Source of the DNA: Burkholderiaceae bacterium
GTDB taxonomy: Bacteria; Pseudomonadota; Gammaproteobacteria; Burkholderiales; Burkholderiaceae
DNA: 5,599 bases
Reading direction: 5' to 3'
NCBI GenBank assembly: GCA_022701845.1
Contig: JAKONS010000070.1
Location: 1 to 5,599 of the forward strand
Below the pieces are notes generated by a model. It was not told the DNA's origin, did not search any database, and saw only the letters and a program-made list of their open reading frames with translations. Shown here piece by piece: positions 1-5,599 of this stretch; position 1 is the stretch's first letter, and each line of letters begins with the position of its first letter. The translations under genes were made by a program, and so were the position numbers.

Positions 1-917
1 CGGCACGGCCGGATGCCGCGTCGCCGGCCGGACAGGCGCCGTCCGCCGCTGCGTTCGCCCAGCAGATCGCCGCCACCCGCTTTCGCCATTCCGCCGCGGC
101 CGATGCCGCCGTTCCGACCACGATCGCCGCCACCACCACGCTCGGCGCGAGTGCCGACATCGAGGGCGACACCCGTTCCGCCCGCGGCCCGGCATCCACC
201 GTCTCCCTCGGCGACGGGGCCCAGAGCCGGTGGGCCGGGTTGCTGTCGGATATCTCGCGTCCGCTGGCGGGCGAAGCGGGCGCGGCTGCCTCCGGCGGCG
301 GCGGCGCCTTCGGCCAGGGCGGCGGTGGCGACACCCGGGGCGACGGCAGCGCGGCCGGCACCGCCGCCGCGGCGCTCGGTCTGTCGGCCGGCGTGGCCAA
401 TGCATCGGCCGGGGAGGGCGCTTTCGCCACCGCGGCCTCCGGTGCCGACGCGCTGGCCGGCAGCGGTGCGCCGGTGCTGTCCACCGACGAATGGCTGGCC
501 GCCACCACGCCCGGTTTGTCGTCGCGCGGCCTGCAGACCGCCGAGCTCACGGTGGACGCCTTCGGCGCGCCGGTCGATGTGCGGATCTCGCTGTCCGGCG
601 AGCAGGCGCAGGTCAGTTTCGCGAGCGACCAGGCCGACACCCGGGCGCTGCTCGGCGGTGCGGTGTCCGATCTGCAGAACCTGCTGCGGCAGGAAGGGCT
701 GGAGCTGGCGGGCGTGACGGTCGGCGGCGCCGGCGGCCGGGCCGACGGCTTCGCCGCGGCGGGCGGCGAAGCCGGTGGCGGGCAGGGCGACGACCGGCGC
801 CGGGCGCAGCCGCAGGCGGCGACCGCTGCTGCCGCCGCTGTGTCCGCTCCGGTGGCACGCGCCGCCGCCGGACGTTCGACCGGCCCGGGCCGCAACGGGC
901 TCGATCTGTTCGTCTGA
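1..917 (+). CDS. fliK: Flagellar hook-length control protein FliK, C-terminal part (5' end outside window)
   Basis: The reading frame is open from the left edge (first full codon at position 3) to a TGA at 915-917, giving about 304 visible residues; the start lies upstream. The first ~170 residues are Ala/Gly/Thr-rich, low-complexity sequence, as in the flexible ruler region of FliK. A C-terminal hook-length-control domain (Flg_hook type) follows at about 520-725. Recognisable pieces are LQTAELTVDAFGAPVDVRIS, a QAQVSFAS strand, and the helix-strand end LLRQEGLELAGVTV. A Gly/Ala/Arg-rich tail of about 60 residues ends in GLDLFV. Known role: FliK is exported during hook growth, measures hook length and switches the export gate (via FlhB) to filament substrates. 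Position directly before fliL matches the usual fliK-fliLMNOPQR order. Identification rests on the C-terminal domain plus context; the N-terminal part alone would not be diagnostic. Confidence 0.9.
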   Translation, partial: ARPDAASPAGQAPSAAAFAQQIAATRFRHSAAADAAVPTTIAATTTLGASADIEGDTRSARGPASTVSLGDGAQSRWAGLLSDISRPLAGEAGAAASGGGGAFGQGGGGDTRGDGSAAGTAAAALGLSAGVANASAGEGAFATAASGADALAGSGAPVLSTDEWLAATTPGLSSRGLQTAELTVDAFGAPVDVRISLSGEQAQVSFASDQADTRALLGGAVSDLQNLLRQEGLELAGVTVGGAGGRADGFAAAGGEAGGGQGDDRRRAQPQAATAAAAAVSAPVARAAAGRSTGPGRNGLDLFV

Positions 918-1053
918 CGGGTCGTCGGCCGCGGGCCGGGCGGCTGCGTTCGGGGTGTTTTCACCGTCGCGGCAGCGTGATCGCTGTGGGAAAGCGTGGT
1001 TTTGCCGTTTATTCGGGTGATCGCGCTGTTGGCATCGGCCAATAATGGCGAAC

Positions 1054-1086
1054 GCGGTGGCCTGTTTCGGCCGGCGCGTCCACCGC
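1054..1086 (+). promoter_or_regulatory. Stem-loop in the fliL leader
   Basis: GCGGTGG at 1054-1060 is perfectly complementary to CCACCGC at 1080-1086, with a 19-base loop that itself contains the palindrome CGGCCG. The 3' arm ends six bases before the fliL Shine-Dalgarno sequence (1093-1097), so in mRNA the stem would sit immediately upstream of the ribosome binding site without covering it. There is no T run after it, so it does not look like an intrinsic terminator. A regulatory role is inference, and a 7-bp stem can arise by chance at this G+C content. Confidence 0.3.
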
Positions 1087-1092
1087 CCACCC

Positions 1093-1097
1093 GAGGA
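1093..1097 (+). promoter_or_regulatory. Ribosome binding site of fliL (decides the GTG start)
   Basis: GAGGA lies nine bases before GTG at 1107. The same frame is open further upstream to an ATG at 996, but that start has no good Shine-Dalgarno sequence and would add 37 residues unlike FliL. The GTG start gives the normal short cytoplasmic tail before the membrane helix. Confidence 0.7.
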
Positions 1098-1106
1098 ACC
1101 CCGCCC

Positions 1107-1676
1107 GTGTCCGACGCCGCCCCCGCCAAGCCCAAATCGAAGAAGAAGCTGCTGATCATCATCGTGTCGCTGGTGGTGGTGCTGGCGATCGCCGGGGCCG
1201 GGGCGATGTTCTTCCTGAAGAAGAAGCACAGCGGCGACGAGGACGGCGAGGAAGCCGAAGCTCCGGCCGCCGCCCATGCGGTGCACGACGACAAGAATCC
1301 GCCCACCTTTTTGCCGATCGACAACCTGGTGGTGAACCTGGCCGACCCCGGCGGCGAGCGTTTCGCGCAGATCGGCATCACCTTCCAGATGGCCGACGCG
1401 AAAAGCGCCGACGCGCTGAAGACCAACATGCCGCGGGTGCGCAGCGCCATCCTGATGATGGCCTCGCAGAGCACCTCGGCCGAATTGCTGGGCCGCGAGG
1501 GCAAGGAAAAGCTGGCCAAGTCGGTGGCGGCCGAGGCCTCGCGCACCTTCGGCATCGAGCCGGAGGACGAGGACGAGGAGGAAGATGCCGCGCCGAAGAA
1601 AAAGAAGAAGAAGCGGCGTGCCGCGCCGGTGAGCCCGGTGCAGGGCGTGCTCTTCTCCTCCTTCATCATCCAGTAG
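1107..1676 (+). CDS. fliL: Flagellar basal body-associated protein FliL
   Basis: The product has 189 residues from a GTG start and is somewhat longer than many FliL proteins. A short Lys-rich cytoplasmic tail (residues 1-14, with KPKSKKK) is followed by one membrane helix (about 15-37, LLIIIVSLVVVL...) and a positive KKK stop. A charged Ala/Glu linker (about 41-66) leads into the periplasmic domain: FLPIDNLVVNL (68-78), a strand around FAQIGITFQM, a helix after DAKSADALK, and RVRSAILMMAS. The C-terminus PVQGVLFSSFIIQ is the family's hallmark last strand. Known role: single-pass inner-membrane protein at the basal body that interacts with MotAB stators and supports torque or swarming. Unusual here: eight acidic residues (153-160) followed by eight basic residues (164-171, KKKKKKRR), inserted before the final strand. 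The gene is followed by a 281-base gap containing tandem repeats rather than by fliM directly. Confidence 0.95.
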   Translation: MSDAAPAKPKSKKKLLIIIVSLVVVLAIAGAGAMFFLKKKHSGDEDGEEAEAPAAAHAVHDDKNPPTFLPIDNLVVNLADPGGERFAQIGITFQMADAKSADALKTNMPRVRSAILMMASQSTSAELLGREGKEKLAKSVAAEASRTFGIEPEDEDEEEDAAPKKKKKKRRAAPVSPVQGVLFSSFIIQ

Positions 1677-1680
1677 CTTA

Positions 1681-1860
1681 TGGCTCGCCCCCAGGCTTTC
1701 TCACTTCGTGTAGACGCCACCCCCCCGCCGGGGAAGGATGTGGCTCGCCCCCAGGCTTTCTCACTTCGTGTAGACGCCTACCCCCTGCCGGGGAAGGATG
1801 TGGCTCGCCCCCAGGCTTTCTCACTTCGTGTAGACGCCTACCCCCTTCCGGGGGCGGCAC
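1681..1860 (+). repeat. Three tandem 60-base direct repeats between fliL and fliM
   Basis: Units lie at 1681-1740, 1741-1800 and 1801-1860, all starting TGGCTCGCCCCCAGGCTTTC. Units 1 and 2 differ at three positions (unit offsets 39, 40, 46). Units 2 and 3 are identical over the first 46 bases and diverge at the 3' end (offsets 47, 54, 55, 58-60). Each unit carries a C-run/G-run hairpin near its 3' end: 4 bp in units 1 and 2 and 5 bp (CCCCC-TTCC-GGGGG, 1841-1854) in unit 3. Units 2 and 3 also have AGGC...GCCT around an inner CAC-TTC-GTG. The period is a multiple of three, so copy-number change would not shift any reading frame. No flanking target duplication or transposase is visible. The array starts four bases after the fliL stop. 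I infer a dispersed intergenic repeat that was inserted and then expanded by slippage; this cannot be shown from one window. Confidence 0.95.
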
Positions 1861-1892
1861 TGGCCGTCCGGCGAAGCCGGCCCGGCGGTGCC
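1856..1892 (+). promoter_or_regulatory. Long imperfect stem-loop at the end of the repeat array, in the fliM leader
   Basis: GGCAC (1856-1860) pairs with GTGCC (1888-1892), GCCG (1863-1866) with CGGC (1883-1886), and CCGGC (1868-1872) with GCCGG (1876-1880) around a GAA loop. This makes 14 base pairs interrupted by two small internal loops. It begins in the last bases of repeat unit 3 and is followed by CCTGGGGAATG, so there is no T run and it is not a standard intrinsic terminator. The 5' arm can alternatively pair further downstream: ACTGGCCG (1859-1866) with CGGCCAGT (1918-1925). It may be part of the same repeat element, or an mRNA structure affecting read-through or stability; the function is unknown. 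Confidence 0.5.
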
Positions 1893-1944
1893 CTGGGGAA
1901 TGCGGGGAGGGCCATCGCGGCCAGTTGTACGGTGCTTGCGCAAC

Positions 1945-1948
1945 GGAG
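1945..1948 (+). promoter_or_regulatory. Ribosome binding site of fliM
   Basis: GGAG lies nine bases before ATG at 1958 and fixes the start just ahead of the conserved N-terminal CheY-binding motif. An in-frame TTG at 1925 would add 11 residues that do not look like FliM. The palindrome TTGCGCAA (1936-1943) sits directly before this site. Confidence 0.75.
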
Positions 1949-1957
1949 AGTTCCTTT

Positions 1958-2959
1958 ATGAGTGAAGCGTTTCTTTCGCAGGAAGAGGTCGATGCGCTTT
2001 TGGAGGGCGTCACCGGGGAGAGCCAGAAGATCGTCGAGGAGACGACCGAGTCGGGCGGGGTGCGCAACTACGACATCTCGAGCCAGGAGCGCATCGTCCG
2101 CGGCCGCATGCCGACGATGGAGATCGTCAACGAGCGGTTCGCGCGCAACCTGCGGGTGGGGCTGTTCAACTTCACCCGCCGCAACCCGGAGATCTCGGTC
2201 GGCACGGTGACGGTGCAGCGCTACAGCGCCTTTTTGCGCGAGCTGGCGGTGCCGACCAATTTCAACATCGTGGCGATCCGGCCGCTGCGCGGCAGCGGGC
2301 TGATCGTGTGCGAGCCGGCGCTGCTGTTCGGGGTGATCGACACGCTCTACGGCGGCGTCGGCAAGTTCCAGACCCGCATCGAGGGCCGCGACTTCTCGCC
2401 GACCGAGCAGCGGGTGATCAACCGCCTGGTCGACGTGATCTGCGACGAATACAAGAAGGCCTGGAAGGGCATCTACCCGATCGAGCTGGAATACCAGCGC
2501 TCGGAGATGCAGCCGCAGTTCGCCAACATCGCCACGCCGAGCGAGATCGTGGTGGCGAGCGCCTTCCAGCTGGAGATCGGCGACATCGTCGGCATGATCC
2601 ATATCTGCATGCCCTACGCCACGCTGGAGCCGATCCGCGACGTGCTGTTCTCCAGCACCCAGGGCGACTCGATCGAGGTCGACCGGCGCTGGGTGAAGCT
2701 GCTGTCGCGCGAGATCCAGGCGGCCGAAGTCGTGCTGGTGGCCGAGCTGGCGCAGGCCGAGGCCACGGTGGAGCAGCTGCTGGCGATGAAGGTGGGCGAT
2801 TTCATCGAGCTCGACCGTGCGCCGCGCATCGAGGCCACCATCGGCGGCGTGCCGATGTTCAGCTGCCACTACGGCACCCACAACGCCAAATACGCGATCC
2901 GCATCGAAGAAAACCTGCGCGGCACCGAAACGAACTGGATTGGAGACAAGCATGGCTGA
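1958..2959 (+). CDS. fliM: Flagellar motor switch protein FliM
   Basis: The product has 333 residues, the usual FliM length. The N-terminal motif LSQEEVDALL (residues 6-15) is the segment that binds phosphorylated CheY. A linker follows (about 18-40), then the middle domain with RIVRGRMPTMEIVNERFARN and the GGVG loop (132-135) that contacts FliG. The C-terminal SPOA domain (about 255-325) includes VGDFIEL and YAIRIEENL and pairs with FliN. Known role: FliM forms most of the wall of the C-ring and passes the chemotaxis signal to FliG to reverse rotation. The ATG at 1958 is preceded by a good Shine-Dalgarno sequence. The gene end overlaps fliN by 8 bases, which suggests translational coupling and fits the fixed stoichiometry of the two proteins. 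Upstream, fliM is separated from fliL by the tandem-repeat region, so its expression might be partly uncoupled from fliL; that is inference. Confidence 0.98.
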   Translation: MSEAFLSQEEVDALLEGVTGESQKIVEETTESGGVRNYDISSQERIVRGRMPTMEIVNERFARNLRVGLFNFTRRNPEISVGTVTVQRYSAFLRELAVPTNFNIVAIRPLRGSGLIVCEPALLFGVIDTLYGGVGKFQTRIEGRDFSPTEQRVINRLVDVICDEYKKAWKGIYPIELEYQRSEMQPQFANIATPSEIVVASAFQLEIGDIVGMIHICMPYATLEPIRDVLFSSTQGDSIEVDRRWVKLLSREIQAAEVVLVAELAQAEATVEQLLAMKVGDFIELDRAPRIEATIGGVPMFSCHYGTHNAKYAIRIEENLRGTETNWIGDKHG

Positions 2960-3389
2960 AGACCCGACGAGCAGTGGCGACGACGACATGTCTGCCTGGG
3001 CCGAGGCGCTGGAAGAAGCCAAGTCGGCGCCCCCGCGCTCCGACGGCGGCACGGAGAACAACGGCGGGCCGCTGTTCGGCGGCGAGCCGGTCATGTCGGC
3101 CAGCGCCACCGCCGACGCGGCGATGGGCGACATCAACCGGGTGCTCGACATTCCGGTGCAGCTGTCGGTGGAGCTGGGCCGGGTGAAGGTGCCGATCAAG
3201 TACATCCTGCAGCTGGCCCAGGGCTCGGTGGTCGAGCTCGACGCGCTGGCCGGCGAGCCGATGGACGTGCTGGTCAACGGCTACCTCATCGCGCAGGGCG
3301 AGGTGGTGGTGGTCAACGACAAGTTCGGCATCCGTCTGACCGATGTGGTGACGCCGTCGGAGCGCCTGCGCCGGGTCAGCAAGGGCTAG
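2952..3389 (+). CDS. fliN: Flagellar motor switch protein FliN
   Basis: The product has 145 residues. The ATG at 2952 lies inside the end of fliM (8-base overlap) and is preceded by GGAG at 2942-2945. The frame is open further upstream inside fliM, but those residues are an out-of-frame shadow. An acidic N-terminal segment with DDMSAWAEALEEA (11-23) is the part that in FliN proteins engages FliH. A variable Gly/Ala-rich linker (about 27-58) follows, then the SPOA domain (about 60-137) with INRVLDIPVQLSVELGR, GSVVELD, VLVNGYLIAQGEVVVV and FGIRLTDVV. Known role: FliN tetramers form the base of the C-ring, stabilise switching, and dock the FliH-FliI ATPase that delivers export substrates. The family assignment is unambiguous. 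Confidence 0.98.
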   Translation: MAEDPTSSGDDDMSAWAEALEEAKSAPPRSDGGTENNGGPLFGGEPVMSASATADAAMGDINRVLDIPVQLSVELGRVKVPIKYILQLAQGSVVELDALAGEPMDVLVNGYLIAQGEVVVVNDKFGIRLTDVVTPSERLRRVSKG

Positions 3390-3399
3390 AGTCCGCCGC

Positions 3400-3741
3400 A
3401 TGAGCCCCATGACCCAGTCCCTGTTGTCGGTCGTCGTCTTCATCGCCCTGCTGGCGATGGTTCCCTGGGGCCTGCGCTGGCTCAAACGCCGCAACGGCAG
3501 CCTGCCGGGCAACGCGCCGGGCAGCGGCTCGCGGGTGGTGTCGGCGCTCGGCGTGGGGCCGACGCAGCGGGTGGTGACGGTGGAAGTCGGCCCGCCCGAG
3601 GCGCGGGTGTGGCTGGTGCTGGGCGTCACCGCGCAGTCGGTCAACACGCTGCACACCCTGCCGGCGCCGGGCTTCGCCCAGGCGGCGCGGCAGGTCGAGG
3701 GCGCGGTGGCGCACGATTACCGGGGGCCGGGGCATGTCTGA
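3400..3741 (+). CDS. fliO: Flagellar biosynthesis protein FliO
   Basis: This is a small protein of 113 residues. It has a single N-terminal membrane helix (about 7-24, [18 protein letters not shown]) followed by the basic LRWLKRR (25-31), which places the C-terminus in the cytoplasm. The conserved FliO segment is [20 protein letters not shown] (45-64) plus [20 protein letters not shown] (69-88). There is almost no periplasmic N-terminal part and the C-terminal tail is short, so this is a compact FliO. Known role: chaperone-like factor that helps FliP oligomerise during assembly of the export gate. It starts ten bases after the fliN stop with no strong Shine-Dalgarno sequence; ATG at 3409 (Met4) is an alternative start. 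The end overlaps fliP by 8 bases. FliO is poorly conserved in sequence, so position between fliN and fliP is important support. Confidence 0.93.
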   Translation: MSPMTQSLLSVVVFIALLAMVPWGLRWLKRRNGSLPGNAPGSGSRVVSALGVGPTQRVVTVEVGPPEARVWLVLGVTAQSVNTLHTLPAPGFAQAARQVEGAVAHDYRGPGHV

Positions 3742-4504
3742 GATGCGCACACGCCGCGCCTGGCCGGTCGTGGTGGCGGCCACCCTGCTGGGGATGCCGG
3801 CGCTCTCGCTGGCGCAAGGCACGCTGCCCGGCGGCCAGCTGCCGCTGCTGATGGGCAACGGCGCCGGCGGCACCAGCTTCTCGGTGCCGATCCAGACCTT
3901 GCTGTTCTTCACCGCGCTGTCGTTCCTGCCGGCGGTGCTGCTGATGATGACGTCGTTCACCCGCATCGTGATCGTGCTGTCGCTGCTGCGCCAAGCGATG
4001 GGCACCCAGTCGGCGCCGCCGAACCAGATCGTCATCGGGCTGTCGCTGTTCCTCACCTTTTTCGTCATGGGCCCGACGCTCGACCGGGTGTACCGCGAGG
4101 CCTACGCGCCCTACACCGCCAACCAGATCAGCTTCGAGCAGGCGCTCGACCGCGGGGAAGACCCGCTGCGCCAGTTCATGACCAAGCAGACCCGCCAGTC
4201 CGACTACGCGCTGTTCGCGCGGCTGGCGCGGCTGGAGCCGGGCGTGAAGATCCAGGACGCGCCGTTCCGGGTGCTGGTGCCGTCGTTCGTCACCAGCGAG
4301 CTGAAGTCGGCCTTCCAGATCGGTTTCATGATCTTCATCCCGTTCCTGGTGATCGACCTGGTGGTGGCCAGCGTGCTGATGTCGCTGGGCATGATGATGC
4401 TGTCGCCGGTGCTGGTGGCGCTGCCGTTCAAGCTGATGCTGTTCGTGCTGGCCGACGGCTGGAACCTGCTGATCGGCTCGCTGGCCGCGAGTTTTGCTCA
4501 ATGA
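3734..4504 (+). CDS. fliP: Flagellar type III export gate protein FliP
   Basis: The product has 256 residues. An N-terminal cleavable signal peptide is evident: basic RTRR, hydrophobic core to about residue 24, likely cleavage after ALSLA (residue 27). Two membrane helices follow (about 52-72 and 98-113) with the family signature [17 protein letters not shown] (71-87). A periplasmic region (about 114-178) precedes the second signature [17 protein letters not shown] (182-198) and two more helices (about 198-217 and 226-246). Consecutive methionines M220-M222 match the methionine gasket that seals the export pore. Known role: five FliP subunits with FliQ and FliR form the gate of the flagellar secretion system. 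The ATG at 3734 overlaps fliO by 8 bases; the ATG at 3743 is an equally possible start, since neither has a strong Shine-Dalgarno sequence. Confidence 0.98.
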   Translation: MSEMRTRRAWPVVVAATLLGMPALSLAQGTLPGGQLPLLMGNGAGGTSFSVPIQTLLFFTALSFLPAVLLMMTSFTRIVIVLSLLRQAMGTQSAPPNQIVIGLSLFLTFFVMGPTLDRVYREAYAPYTANQISFEQALDRGEDPLRQFMTKQTRQSDYALFARLARLEPGVKIQDAPFRVLVPSFVTSELKSAFQIGFMIFIPFLVIDLVVASVLMSLGMMMLSPVLVALPFKLMLFVLADGWNLLIGSLAASFAQ

Positions 4505-4532
4505 CACCCGCTCACGCTGAGGCGCTGCGCCC

Positions 4533-4802
4533 ATGAATCCGCAAGTCGTGCTGACCACCGGGCAGGAGGCGCTGACCCTGCTGCTGATGGTGTCGATGCC
4601 GCTGCTGGGCGTGATCATGGTGGTCGGCCTGGTGGTGAGCATCTTCCAGGCGATCACCCAGATCAGCGAGGCCACGCTGTCGTTCGTGCCCAAGCTGATC
4701 GCCGCCATCGTGGTGTTCGCCATCGCCGGGCCCTGGATGCTGACGACGCTGGTCGACTACCTGCGCCGGATGATCGAGGCGATCCCGAGCTACGTCGCCT
4801 GA
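4533..4802 (+). CDS. fliQ: Flagellar type III export gate protein FliQ
   Basis: The product has 89 residues, the standard length of FliQ. Two membrane helices are evident (about 14-38 and 53-76), joined by the conserved loop QAITQISEATLSFVPKL (39-55). The N-terminus MNPQVVLTTGQEAL is typical. Known role: four FliQ subunits wrap around the FliP5-FliR1 helical core of the export gate. ATG at 4533 is preceded by GAGG at 4519-4522, ten bases upstream. The gap to fliP is 28 bases and no promoter is visible in it. Confidence 0.98.
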   Translation: MNPQVVLTTGQEALTLLLMVSMPLLGVIMVVGLVVSIFQAITQISEATLSFVPKLIAAIVVFAIAGPWMLTTLVDYLRRMIEAIPSYVA

Positions 4803-4833
4803 CCGCCCGACACCGACCGACCGCGCCCGCCGC

Positions 4834-5598
4834 TTGATCTCGATCTCCGAAGCCCAGATCGCCGCCTGGCTGTCGCCGGTGCTGTGGCCGTTCCTGCGGA
4901 TCCTGGGGCTGTTCACCGTGGCGCCGATTTTTTCGATGCGGGCGATTCCGGTGCGCGCCAAGATCGGCCTGGCGCTGGTCATCTCGATCGCCGCGCAGCC
5001 CAGCCTGGTCGGCCAGCCGATCATCGGCGGCGACAGCCCCGGCGCGCTGGGCGCGGTGGTGCAGCAGGTGGGTGTGGGCATGGCGATCGGCTTCGCGGTG
5101 CGGCTGGTGTTCGGCGCGGTCGAGCTGGCCGGCGAGCTGATCGGGCTGCAGATGGGCCTGGGTTTCGCGTCGTTCTTCAACCCGGCCAGCGGCGGGCAGG
5201 CGAATGCGATGTCGAGCTTTCTCGGGCAGATCTCGATGCTGCTGTTCATCGTGGTCAACGGCCATCTCACCCTGCTGATGGCGGTGATCCGCAGCTTCCA
5301 GGCGTTTCCCGCCGACGGCAACCTGCTCGACATGCTGGCCACCACCCAGCTGCACCGCCTGGGCGCCGAGCTGTTCGCCAGCGCGCTGTGGGTGGCGCTG
5401 CCGATGATCGCGCTGCTGGTGTTCGTCAACCTGGCGCTGGGCATCATTTCCCGGGTGGCGCCGCAGATGAATATCTATGCGGTGGGGTTCCCGATCACCC
5501 TGAGCGTGGGGATGATCGGCGTGGCGGCGACGCTGCCGATGCTCGACACGCCGTTGCTGGCCCTGATGAACAAGGTCATAGACCTCTTTACCCGGTGA
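4834..5598 (+). CDS. fliR: Flagellar type III export gate protein FliR
   Basis: The product has 254 residues, a normal FliR length, rich in membrane helices throughout. Conserved pieces are the N-terminal AWLSPVLWPFLRILGLFTVAP (residues 11-31), IPVRAKIGLAL (38-48), ELIGLQMGLGFASFFNP (101-117) and ALGIISRVAPQMNIYAVGFP (201-220). Known role: one FliR subunit completes the FliP5-FliQ4-FliR1 gate and contacts FlhB. The start chosen is TTG at 4834. No ATG or GTG occurs in frame between the fliQ stop and this codon, and the next ATG (Met35) would remove the conserved first helix. No Shine-Dalgarno sequence is seen before it, so translation may depend on ribosomes finishing fliQ, 31 bases upstream. 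The stop codon ends one base before the window edge, so what follows is unknown. Confidence 0.96.
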   Translation: MISISEAQIAAWLSPVLWPFLRILGLFTVAPIFSMRAIPVRAKIGLALVISIAAQPSLVGQPIIGGDSPGALGAVVQQVGVGMAIGFAVRLVFGAVELAGELIGLQMGLGFASFFNPASGGQANAMSSFLGQISMLLFIVVNGHLTLLMAVIRSFQAFPADGNLLDMLATTQLHRLGAELFASALWVALPMIALLVFVNLALGIISRVAPQMNIYAVGFPITLSVGMIGVAATLPMLDTPLLALMNKVIDLFTR

Positions 5599-5599
5599 A

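Larger units (their letters stand above)
918..1106 (+). other. fliK-fliL spacer, possible promoter and leader region
   Basis: This 189-base stretch has no convincing gene. Its middle (about 985-1050) is less G+C-rich than the flanks and holds GCCAATAAT at 1038-1046. That resembles both a sigma-28 -10 element (GCCGATAA, one mismatch) and, shifted by three bases, a sigma-70 -10 (AATAAT against TATAAT). No good -35 element lies at the right distance: sigma-28 spacing gives only a TGAT at 1018-1021. A promoter for fliL onward is plausible because fliL heads its own operon in enteric bacteria, but the sequence support is weak. Just after the fliK stop a 5-bp hairpin (926-938) is not followed by a T run. 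Confidence 0.3.

Noticed and set aside
926..965. Terminator after fliK
   Set aside because: The 5-bp hairpin 926-938 and the 4-bp GGTG-TTTT-CACC hairpin 954-965 are short, and neither is followed by a T run.
1029..1046. Sigma-54 promoter at TTGGCAT upstream of fliL
   Set aside because: The -24-like TTGGCA is present, but the matching GC at -12 spacing is absent (TA at 1043-1044).
996..1106. Upstream ATG extension of FliL by 37 residues
   Set aside because: No good Shine-Dalgarno sequence is found, the added residues are unlike FliL, and the GTG at 1107 has GAGGA at ideal spacing and gives the expected N-terminus.
1598..1604. Programmed frameshift site in the lysine run of fliL
   Set aside because: The heptamer is G-AAA-AAG rather than A-AAA-AAG, so the -1 re-pairing is poor. 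The zero frame already ends in the correct conserved FliL C-terminus.
1681..1860. Regular repeats as a CRISPR array
   Set aside because: The units adjoin and are alike over nearly their full 60 bases. There are no unique spacers, and no cas genes are present.
1838..3277. Long minus-strand open frame opposite fliM and fliN
   Set aside because: It mirrors two clearly conserved genes in a high-G+C region where antisense frames stay open by codon bias. The His/Asp/Arg-rich product resembles no family. The same applies to 3641-4723 and 4512-5447.

Overview
The window is a contiguous piece of a flagellar operon. All genes lie on the + strand in the order fliK (3' part), fliL, fliM, fliN, fliO, fliP, fliQ, fliR. 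The very high G+C content, the heavy use of G/C in third codon positions, this gene order and the protein sequences suggest a betaproteobacterium, probably Burkholderiales of the Leptothrix/Rubrivivax type. The taxonomic placement is inference; no marker gene is present to fix it.

Layout. Positions 1-917 hold the C-terminal part of FliK, the hook-length ruler and export switch. A 189-base spacer (918-1106) follows, with a leader hairpin and a good ribosome binding site for fliL. FliL (1107-1676) is a single-pass membrane protein at the stator/basal body. Next comes an unusual 281-base gap (1677-1957) in an otherwise tightly packed operon: three 60-base direct repeats in tandem (1681-1860), then a long imperfect hairpin (1856-1892) and further inverted repeats reaching up to the fliM ribosome binding site. 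From fliM onward the genes are packed again: fliM (1958-2959) and fliN (2952-3389) overlap by 8 bases, fliO (3400-3741) and fliP (3734-4504) overlap by 8 bases, and fliQ (4533-4802) and fliR (4834-5598) follow after gaps of about 30 bases. The window ends one base after the fliR stop.

How the genes work together. FliM and FliN (with FliG, not in the window) build the cytoplasmic C-ring that switches rotation direction. FliP, FliQ and FliR form the export gate of the flagellar type III secretion apparatus, and FliO helps FliP assemble. FliK is exported through that gate and switches it from hook to filament substrates. FliL supports torque generation near the stators.

The genes themselves are ordinary and complete apart from fliK, which is cut by the window edge. 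The part that stands out is the fliL-fliM gap, with its tandem repeats and stem-loops. I see no CRISPR array, transposase, tRNA or rRNA, and no evidence of an entirely new system.
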